Positions 1 to 5,982 of a DNA stretch of 27,172 nucleotides are shown here, piece after piece (within the stretch, counting starts at the first letter, position 1; each line of letters starts with the position of its first letter). Where the stretch lies: positions 1-27,172 of the forward strand of contig CAYYVQ010000037.1 in the NCBI GenBank assembly GCA_964475205.1. Reading direction: 5' to 3'. The position numbers were made by a program, and so were the translations under genes. The stretch is from CAYSRM01 sp964475205. GTDB taxonomy: Bacteria > Verrucomicrobiota > Kiritimatiellia > UBA8416 > CAYSRM01. The notes under the pieces were generated by a model. The model was given only the letters and a program-made list of their open reading frames with translations, ran no database searches and had not been told where the DNA came from.

Positions 1-49
1 TGCCAATACTCTGAACCGTTTCTGCTCGAAAAAGTGTGATCAATGCGGG

Positions 50-1567
50 TTAATTATTCAGGTCAGGGCGTTCCGCCCAGCGGGCAACATTTTCAGCGAC
101 CGGTTTGGGATTGCTGAATACGTCCATGAATATCCTGTGATAATACGCTTCTTCGGAACAACGCAAGCCGGCGCCGGGGAATACTCTGTTGCGCGCTTCA
201 TTGTCTTCGTTGCGCGTCGTGTCCGCCAGAACTCCATCCAGGGCGTCAACCGTTCCGCTGCCTTCGTCAAACTGTGCTTTCTTGCGCCAGAGAATTTCAT
301 CGGGCAGAAGATTCTCAAATGATTTGCGAAGTATCCACTTTTCCACTGGCGGCTGGCCGCGCAGCTTATGGCGGGCGGGAATCCTCTGGCCGAGTTCTAT
401 CATATTCAGGTCAAGGAACGGAACGCGTCCTTCGATGGAATGAGCCATGGTCAGCCGGTCGACCCGCTGGAGATTAACATTGTGCAGCGATGAGACCGAA
501 CGACGCAGCTCGCGATGAAGGACCGTTTCTATGTCGTCTATGTCTTTGTAATAAGTGTAACCGGCAAAAAGCTCATCAGCGCCTTCGCCGGTTAGAATAA
601 CCTTAACTTCCTCGGCCGCCAGCCTGGAGGTGAAGTAACACGGAATCGCGCTGCGCACAAGGTCGCGATCGTATGACTCGAGGTGATAGATTATCTCCGG
701 TATTTTTTCCAGGACCTCCTGAGGAGTAAGCACATATTCGTGGTGTATTGTGTCCAGATAGCCAGACAGCATTCGCGCTGCCTGGAGGTCCGGGCTGTCT
801 TCGAATCCTACCGAGAAAGTATGAATTTTGTGGCCGATGAGTTGGCGTGCGATGGCGACTATAAGGCTGCTGTCCAGGCCGCCTGACAGAAAGGCGCCAA
901 GGGGCACGTCGCTCATGAGCCTCTTTTCCACCGAGGCTGTGAGCGTCTCCCTGATTTCGGCGATGAACTGTTCTTCGGGTTTATTTTCCGGTTGGATATC
1001 CGGAACCTCGTAAAAGGTTGTGACACCGTGTTTGGGACTGTACATCGTGCCCGGCGGAAATTCCTGCACAGAGTCGCAGCAAGAGGAAATTGCGTTAAGT
1101 TCGGAAGCAAAGACCAGTTTGTCTCCATCCTCCCCGTAGTACAAAGGCTTGATACCTATCGGGTCGCGCGCAAGAAACAGATCGCCTTCTCTGCCTATGG
1201 CAAATGCGTACATGCCGTCAATATGCTGGACAGTTTCGCGTCCGTGATCCTGATACAGGTGCAGAGCCGACTCAGTGTCGCTGGTTGTGCGCAATGTGTG
1301 ATGTTTCACCAGTTCCTTGCGGAGCGCGGGGAAGTTGTATATTTCTCCGTTTGCCACAATTACAGCTTCTTTCTCTTCGCTGAAAATAGGCTGGTTGCCG
1401 CCTTCAGGGTCCATGATGCTCAGCCGGCGGTGGCCAAGTATGGTCGAGCATTCCTCCGAGACATAGATTCCCGATGCGTCAGGGCCGCGATGGATCATTG
1501 AGTTCATCATTAGTTTCACTTCAGGTTCCCTGCATCCTTTTCCCCATTGTCCGCATATTCCGCACAT
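50..1567 (-). CDS. asnB: Glutamine-hydrolysing asparagine synthetase (AsnB)
   Basis: Makes asparagine from aspartate, glutamine and ATP in the cytoplasm. The protein (505 aa) starts MCGICG, so after Met removal Cys2 is the N-terminal nucleophile of a class II glutamine amidotransferase domain (about residues 2-190; RGPD and HRRLSIMD motifs). The synthetase half has the ATP-pyrophosphatase loop SGGLDSS and the downstream TGEGADELFAGY and EGRVPFLD motifs. It is slightly shorter than the roughly 550 aa E. coli enzyme. The ATG lies one base after the PII stop codon (TGA-T-ATG) with a weak AGG upstream, so translation is probably coupled to PII. It is the last gene of the amt-PII-asnB operon, placing amide nitrogen storage or assimilation under the same nitrogen-responsive promoter. 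Family assignment is secure; a relative using a different acceptor (such as a cell-wall amidotransferase) is less likely but not excluded. Confidence 0.93.
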   Translation of the reverse strand: MCGICGQWGKGCREPEVKLMMNSMIHRGPDASGIYVSEECSTILGHRRLSIMDPEGGNQPIFSEEKEAVIVANGEIYNFPALRKELVKHHTLRTTSDTESALHLYQDHGRETVQHIDGMYAFAIGREGDLFLARDPIGIKPLYYGEDGDKLVFASELNAISSCCDSVQEFPPGTMYSPKHGVTTFYEVPDIQPENKPEEQFIAEIRETLTASVEKRLMSDVPLGAFLSGGLDSSLIVAIARQLIGHKIHTFSVGFEDSPDLQAARMLSGYLDTIHHEYVLTPQEVLEKIPEIIYHLESYDRDLVRSAIPCYFTSRLAAEEVKVILTGEGADELFAGYTYYKDIDDIETVLHRELRRSVSSLHNVNLQRVDRLTMAHSIEGRVPFLDLNMIELGQRIPARHKLRGQPPVEKWILRKSFENLLPDEILWRKKAQFDEGSGTVDALDGVLADTTRNEDNEARNRVFPGAGLRCSEEAYYHRIFMDVFSNPKPVAENVARWAERPDLNN

Positions 1568-1568
1568 A

Positions 1569-1910
1569 TCAGCCTATTGCCTCGTTTCCTTTTTCTCCTG
1601 TCCTGATTCTTATACATTCGGGAAGATCCAGGACGAAAATCTTTCCGTCTCCTATCTTCCCTGTTCTTGCGCCCCTGGTAATACCGTTTATTGCCCTTTC
1701 AACGAAGTTTTCATTTACCGCAATTTCAATGCGCACTTTCTTGAGCAGGTTTACTTCAATATCCGCACCACGATATGTCTCGTGATATCCCTTCTGCTGT
1801 CCGCATCCAAGGGCGTTTGTTACCGACATTTTGAAAACCTCTTCCTCATAAAGAGCTTGCTTGACCGAATTCAGCCGCTCAGGCTGTATATAAGCTATTA
1901 TCAGTTTCAT
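1569..1910 (-). CDS. glnK: PII nitrogen regulatory protein (GlnK/GlnB family)
   Basis: A trimeric PII signal protein (113 aa) that senses 2-oxoglutarate and ATP/ADP and typically plugs the neighbouring ammonium channel. It aligns without gaps to E. coli GlnB through the T-loop: QKG at 39-41, YRGA at 46-49, and the later TGKIGDGKIF signature plus IRIRTGE. Position 51, normally the uridylylated Tyr, is Ile (codon ATT, read from 1758-1760), so GlnD-type modification at that residue is not possible. Tyr46 is kept. The start has a strong AGGAGG about 6 nt upstream. It sits 69 bp downstream of amt, and its stop is one base from the asnB start. The amt-then-PII order is the reverse of the common glnK-amtB order. 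The symbol glnK is given by linkage to amt; sequence alone does not separate GlnK from GlnB. Confidence 0.93.
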   Translation of the reverse strand: MKLIIAYIQPERLNSVKQALYEEEVFKMSVTNALGCGQQKGYHETYRGADIEVNLLKKVRIEIAVNENFVERAINGITRGARTGKIGDGKIFVLDLPECIRIRTGEKGNEAIG

Positions 1911-1930
1911 TCTATCCTCCTGTATGGCAG

Positions 1931-1975
1931 ATCAATGATCCGCCGCAAGCTTTGCAAGCAGGCGGGCAGGCCAAT
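1931..1975 (+). repeat. Stem-loop dispersed repeat, copy A
   Basis: A 45-bp sequence between the amt stop and the PII ribosome binding site. It matches 24397-24441 in inverted orientation at 39 of 45 positions, and all six differences are transitions. It can fold as an outer stem CCGC/GCGG (1943-1946 with 1962-1965) and an inner stem GCTT/AAGC (1949-1952 with 1956-1959) around a 3-nt loop. Both stems are intact in both copies, while two of the differences fall in the loop. It resembles a REP-type intergenic repeat; its family is unknown to me. Confidence 0.7.
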
Positions 1976-1979
1976 CGCT

Positions 1980-3290
1980 CTACTGTGTTGTAAATACCTG
2001 GAACCCGTTATATGCCTCCATTCCGTGTTCGCCAAGGTCAAGTCCCTTAAGCTCTTCATCTTCGCTCACTCGAAGGCCAATCGTAATCTTCAGGCCGAAG
2101 AATATGAGCAACGCTGCCGGGAAGCAGACTGCCCCGGCGGCCAATACCCCGATAAGCTGCGTAGAAAAGGTATATGCCCGAGAGAACAGGCCCACAGCAA
2201 GAGTCCCCCATACGCCGCACACAAGATGCACCGATAATGCTCCGACCGGATCGTCAATTCGGATTTTGTCAAAGAACAAAACAGCCAAGACAACAATCAC
2301 GCCGCTTATTGCGCCGATAAAAATGGATCCTGACACCGAAACCACATCAGCTCCGGCGGTTACGCCAACCAGACCGGCCAGGCATCCATTTAGAACCATG
2401 GTAAGATCCGGCTTTTTCTGCACGGTCCAACTGGTGACCATAGCAGTGACGATTCCAGCGGCAGCAGACAGGGTAGTGGTTACAAACACATATGATACCG
2501 CGCCGGCATCAGCCGAAAGCACTGAACCGCCATTGAATCCGAACCAGCCGAGCCAGAGCAGAAAGACTCCTATTGCAGCAAGCGGCATGTTATGGCCCAT
2601 GATGGGTTTTACTGAGCCAAGAACATACTTTCCGATCCGTGGACCCAGAACAATAGCTCCTGCCAGGGCGCCCCACCCTCCGACAGCATGGACAAATGTG
2701 GAACCGGCAAAATCATGAAAACCGCGTGCGTCAAGCCAGCCGCCGCCCCAACCCCAGGAGCCGATAAGAGGATAAATCAGCGTAACGTAGATAAAAGAAA
2801 ACAAAAGAAAACTGTTCAGCTTGATGCGCTCGGCCACCGCACCTGACACAATAGTGGCTGCTGTTGCCGCGAACATGCCCTGAAATATGAAGTCCGCCCA
2901 GTAAGAGTAACTGCCGTCAGCATAAGCGATAAGACCTTCGGCTCCCGAAGGCATGCTGAGCCCGAATCCCGCAAAACCCGCAAATCCTTGCAGCCCCCAT
3001 GAATCACCCGGATACATGAGATTGAACCCTGCCAGCGCATAGGTAAGCAGCCCTATAGCGACAATCAGCGTGTTCTTGAAAAGAATGTTTACAGTATTCT
3101 TCGCCCTGGTCAGCCCGGTCTCAAGGGTTGCAAATCCCAGGTGCATAATAAACACCAGGAAAGTGGCAACCAACATCCAGAGATTATTAACAGTAAACAT
3201 CTCCACGCTGACAACCTCGCCCCCTTCATCTGCCCCCAATGCGAACCCGGAAGATAGAACAACCAATAGAAAAACAAATAACTTAATCAT
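1980..3290 (-). CDS. amt: Ammonium transporter (Amt/MEP/Rh family)
   Basis: An ammonium channel of the inner membrane, 436 aa, with a cleavable-looking N-terminal signal (residues 1-20, ending FALGA) followed by about 11 hydrophobic segments. Family marks are the SGAVAER signature (149-155), the conserved Asp at 193 (FHDFAGSTFVH), and the twin pore histidines His201 (FVHAVGGWGALAG) and His355 (SVHLVCGVWGTLAVG). The start ATG is preceded by AGGA. It is the first gene of a minus-strand operon with PII and asnB. Upstream lie a perfect hairpin in the leader and a sigma-54 promoter, so expression is expected to rise under nitrogen limitation through an NtrC-type activator that is not in this window. 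The partner PII is encoded next to it, consistent with direct gating of the channel. Confidence 0.95.
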   Translation of the reverse strand: MIKLFVFLLVVLSSGFALGADEGGEVVSVEMFTVNNLWMLVATFLVFIMHLGFATLETGLTRAKNTVNILFKNTLIVAIGLLTYALAGFNLMYPGDSWGLQGFAGFAGFGLSMPSGAEGLIAYADGSYSYWADFIFQGMFAATAATIVSGAVAERIKLNSFLLFSFIYVTLIYPLIGSWGWGGGWLDARGFHDFAGSTFVHAVGGWGALAGAIVLGPRIGKYVLGSVKPIMGHNMPLAAIGVFLLWLGWFGFNGGSVLSADAGAVSYVFVTTTLSAAAGIVTAMVTSWTVQKKPDLTMVLNGCLAGLVGVTAGADVVSVSGSIFIGAISGVIVVLAVLFFDKIRIDDPVGALSVHLVCGVWGTLAVGLFSRAYTFSTQLIGVLAAGAVCFPAALLIFFGLKITIGLRVSEDEELKGLDLGEHGMEAYNGFQVFTTQ

Positions 3291-3308
3291 TTTTTATCCT
3301 GATCTATT

Positions 3309-3348
3309 GTCCTGTCCCGGAAATGACGTGTTATTTCCGGGACAGGAC
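3309..3348 (-). promoter_or_regulatory. Perfect 16-bp inverted repeat in the amt leader
   Basis: Left arm 3309-3324 (GTCCTGTCCCGGAAAT), 8-nt loop 3325-3332, right arm 3333-3348, with no mismatch. It lies between the predicted sigma-54 start site (about 3381) and the amt ATG at 3290, so it would be transcribed as a very stable hairpin ending 18 nt before the start codon. No U-run follows it on the minus strand, so it is not a classical terminator. It could be an RNA stabiliser, a protein-binding operator or a REP-like insertion. Confidence 0.75.
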
Positions 3349-3392
3349 GCTATTCACCAACTTTCAAAAATTATGCTTCGCACAGCCTTATT

Positions 3393-3407
3393 GCAAACAG
3401 TGTGCCA
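3393..3407 (-). promoter_or_regulatory. Sigma-54 (RpoN) promoter of amt-glnK-asnB
   Basis: On the minus strand the sequence reads TGGCAC-ACTGT-TTGC, with GG and GC separated by exactly 10 nt as required for -24/-12 elements. This is a near-perfect match to the known RpoN consensus. The expected start is about 12 nt further down at about 3381, giving a leader of about 90 nt. Nitrogen transport and PII genes are classical RpoN/NtrC targets, which supports the call. I could not see a convincing NtrC enhancer palindrome upstream. Confidence 0.85.
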
Positions 3408-3768
3408 ACAGTATCAATTAAAAGAATCAGAATTTAAGCGCATAGCTAAAGCTCATTAAATAAAGCACATACAAATCAAGCTGCCTCAAGTACATATTTG
3501 GCGTTAATCAGGATAAACATTACAAGATTGTCGGATGCACATGTTAAAGTTACAAATATGTCATCTTTTCGGCGAAACGAACCCTGCCCGCTGTAGTAGC
3601 TGCTTGCCATGCGCCTCGCAGGAGCACTCTCCACGCTCGCAGCAGGAATTCCGTGAGATATTCGGGTTAGGATAATTTATCTTCTTTCTCTCCTTTTTTA
3701 TTGCGGTTAAAGCCCGGCATAAGGCAGGCTTATGAATAAACGCGGCTGATTGCAGCGGGGAGGCGTAG
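3408..3768. other. Divergent intergenic region, no gene seen
   Basis: AT-rich sequence between the amt promoter and the M20 hydrolase gene. No ORF with a plausible start and codon pattern was found. It should hold any enhancer sites for the sigma-54 promoter and the promoter of the rightward gene. A strong ribosome binding site, GGGGAGG, lies at 3757-3763. Confidence 0.5.
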
Positions 3769-4935
3769 ATGCAGGATCAAGTTGAATTGATGCAGGATTT
3801 GATAAGGGTTTCGGGGGAATCGTGCGAAGAGCAGAGAATTTCGGATAAGCTTCGCGAATTGTTGATAGATGCAGGAGTTCCGGCAAGATCGATTAGATCT
3901 GATGATGCCCACAAGAGAAGCGCTTACGGAGGCGAAACGGGCAATCTCATAGTTACACTTGACGGGGATCGCTCCAGTGACCGGATTATGCTGTCGACCC
4001 ACATGGATACGATCCCTATTGCCGTTGGCAGCAAGCCCGAGGTTGTTGACGGCAGGCTGATTGACGGGCAGCCGGGGCATTCGCTGGGCGGCGATGCCAG
4101 GGCGGGGTGCGCAATTCTTCTTGGCGCAATTCGCAAAGTTATGGAACTGGACGGCAGGCATCCGCCACTCACTTTTGTGTTTTTTGTCCAGGAAGAACTC
4201 GGCCTTATCGGATCCCACCAGATGGACCGCGACATGTTGGGTGATCCATACCCTTCGATGTGTTTCAATTTCGATGGGCACCATGTAAGCGAAATTGCGT
4301 ATTCAATTACCGGCGCTGAAAGGTTGAATATAGACATTTCGGGCGTTTCCGCTCACTCGTCCAGACCTCGCAGCGGCATCTCAGCCGCTGCGATAGAGGC
4401 GCGCGCAGTTAACGGCCTGGTGGAAGACGGCTGGCACGGGGAAATCCGCAAGTCAGGGAAGTACGGGACATCCAACCTTGGTGTTCTTAATGGCGGAAAG
4501 GGAAGCAATCAGGTAATGGCCGGACTGCACGGTCTGATGGAGGCAAGATCGTTTGATCGCGAGTTCAGGAAGGCGATAATCGAGGAGTGGAAAAATCGCT
4601 TTCTGGAGTCCGTCAATTATTTTAACAGCAGATCCACTTCCGAATCAAAGGCATCAGTCGAGTTTTCGCCAGGACCTTTTTATGATTCATTCACGCTCGA
4701 AAAGGATGCTCCAGTTGTCACTGCGGCTTCAGACGCGGTTAGAAAATGCGGATTTGAGCCCGTGCTGATTGAGGATATGGGCGGGCAGGATACAAACAAC
4801 ATCGTTGCCGCCGGTATACCGACTGTCGGTGTCGGAACAGGCCTGAGAAACGCGCATGCCGAAAATGAGTATGTTGATATAGCTGACTTCGAACAATGCT
4901 GCCGGTTGGCTGAATTGCTCGTAGCGCTCCATTAA
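3769..4935 (+). CDS. Peptidase T-like M20 family zinc metallohydrolase
   Basis: A cytoplasmic dinuclear-zinc hydrolase, 388 aa, of the M20 (PepT-like) group. Visible metal and catalytic residues are His78 and Asp80 in THMDT, Asp109 in the GGDARAG segment, the catalytic Glu142 with Glu143 in QEELGLIG, Asp169 in NFDGHH, and a late His in GLRNAHAENEY. A dimerisation-type insert begins at about residue 182 (LNIDISGVSAHSSRPRSG). The length matches the peptidase-T-like family (about 360-400 aa). The start has a strong GGGGAGG at 3757-3763. It most likely trims small peptides, but M20 members also act on acylated amino acids and related amides, so the substrate is open. The gene stands alone and converges on the TSUP permease; the two stop codons overlap. 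Confidence 0.87.
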   Translation: MQDQVELMQDLIRVSGESCEEQRISDKLRELLIDAGVPARSIRSDDAHKRSAYGGETGNLIVTLDGDRSSDRIMLSTHMDTIPIAVGSKPEVVDGRLIDGQPGHSLGGDARAGCAILLGAIRKVMELDGRHPPLTFVFFVQEELGLIGSHQMDRDMLGDPYPSMCFNFDGHHVSEIAYSITGAERLNIDISGVSAHSSRPRSGISAAAIEARAVNGLVEDGWHGEIRKSGKYGTSNLGVLNGGKGSNQVMAGLHGLMEARSFDREFRKAIIEEWKNRFLESVNYFNSRSTSESKASVEFSPGPFYDSFTLEKDAPVVTAASDAVRKCGFEPVLIEDMGGQDTNNIVAAGIPTVGVGTGLRNAHAENEYVDIADFEQCCRLAELLVALH

Positions 4936-5717
4936 TTTGTAAACAGCAGCTTCAACGAAGCGGCTATGGCCAGCCACAGGACGGCTGAATTAAAGAACTT
5001 CTGATTGATCCGGTGAAGAACTTTGATCCCTATGATGCCGCCAAGCACAATCAGCGGCGCTGCGCACAGGTTGAATGCGAGAGTTGAACCTGTAATCGTT
5101 CCCAGTTGGAGGTGCAACGGCACCTTAATGAAGTTCAAAAGCAGGAAGAACCAGGCTCCGGTTCCCACCAGTTCAAATTTGGGCAGGCCGAGTATCAGCA
5201 GATACATGATCAGAATGGGACCTGCGGCGTTGGCGACCATTGTTGCGAATCCGCCAAGTAGACCGACAAACAGAGCTGTCACCGCCAGCATCCGGCCGGA
5301 CTGCGCGCCGTGTAATTTGTCCAGGTGCTTTGTTCTGCTCTGCCATATTTTCAGGATTATGCAAATGGCTACTATAGCTCCTATTATGCGACTATACTGC
5401 TGATCGCTCCAATCGATCAGTTTCATTGCAAAGAAGCCGATCAGGATTCCCGCCACAGCCCAGGGTATAGGCTTGATCAGGAGTTTCCAGCGGGCATGAC
5501 GATGGTAGTAGCAGACAGCAACAATGTCGCCGGTGAGTAGCATTGGCAGCAGAATTCCGGGAGACTGTCGGGCTGGAAAAACCATGGCCATGACCGGCAC
5601 GATAACCACCCCCAGCCCAACTATGCCTGTCTTGGTAAATCCCACCAGCAGCGCGCACAACAGCGCCCCTGCCCACTCAAGAATAGTAAGGTCAAGTTGT
5701 TTCAACAGCTCAATCAT
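4932..5717 (-). CDS. TSUP family permease (TauE/SafE-like)
   Basis: An integral inner-membrane protein of 261 aa with about eight hydrophobic segments and the glycine-rich GFTKTGIVGLGVVIVPVMA motif near the N-terminus, typical of the sulfite/organosulfonate exporter family. A related glycine-rich stretch (LGGFATMVANAAGPILIMYL) starts the second half, reflecting the duplicated TSUP fold. Known members move sulfite, sulfoacetate or other small anions; nothing here fixes the substrate. It ends tail-to-tail with the M20 hydrolase: the last four bases of each gene are the shared palindrome TTAA (4932-4935), so both use TAA in opposite directions and there is no room for a separate terminator. Confidence 0.88.
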   Translation of the reverse strand: MIELLKQLDLTILEWAGALLCALLVGFTKTGIVGLGVVIVPVMAMVFPARQSPGILLPMLLTGDIVAVCYYHRHARWKLLIKPIPWAVAGILIGFFAMKLIDWSDQQYSRIIGAIVAICIILKIWQSRTKHLDKLHGAQSGRMLAVTALFVGLLGGFATMVANAAGPILIMYLLILGLPKFELVGTGAWFFLLLNFIKVPLHLQLGTITGSTLAFNLCAAPLIVLGGIIGIKVLHRINQKFFNSAVLWLAIAASLKLLFTN

Positions 5718-5903
5718 ATAGTGCGGCGAGTATAACAGTAACCGCTGTGAAACCGCAATGCAGACTGGTTATTTTAAATCGCATTATCATTATGCTAAGC
5801 ACAACGGAACCGGGGCATTCTGGCAGGGTTGCTTCAAAACAAACGGTGAAGATTGGCTCATATTTGGCAGGCTAAAAAATTTCATGTTATGCCAATCTCG
5901 TTA

Positions 5904-5932
5904 TTGACTTTGGCATACATGCCATGTAGTTT
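5904..5932 (+). promoter_or_regulatory. Candidate sigma-70 promoter with internal operator dyad, upstream of ppdK
   Basis: TTGACT (5904-5909) is followed after 17 nt by TAGTTT (5927-5932), an acceptable -35 and a weak -10. Between them lies a perfect 14-bp dyad, TGGCATACATGCCA (5911-5924), well placed for a repressor that would block polymerase. The arrangement is seen directly; the function is inferred. Confidence 0.4.
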
Positions 5933-5982
5933 TCAAGGTTTGTGTTGGAAAAAACCGTTAATATATGATTCGGGAGAGAGAA

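Noticed and set aside
992..1501. 169-codon plus-strand frame opposite asnB
   Set aside because: It is antisense to a secure asnB gene with all catalytic motifs; no independent evidence of coding.
3598..3645. Partial inverted similarity around CTGCTTGCC and CGCAGCAGG
   Set aside because: Arms are short and interrupted; no defined element could be drawn.
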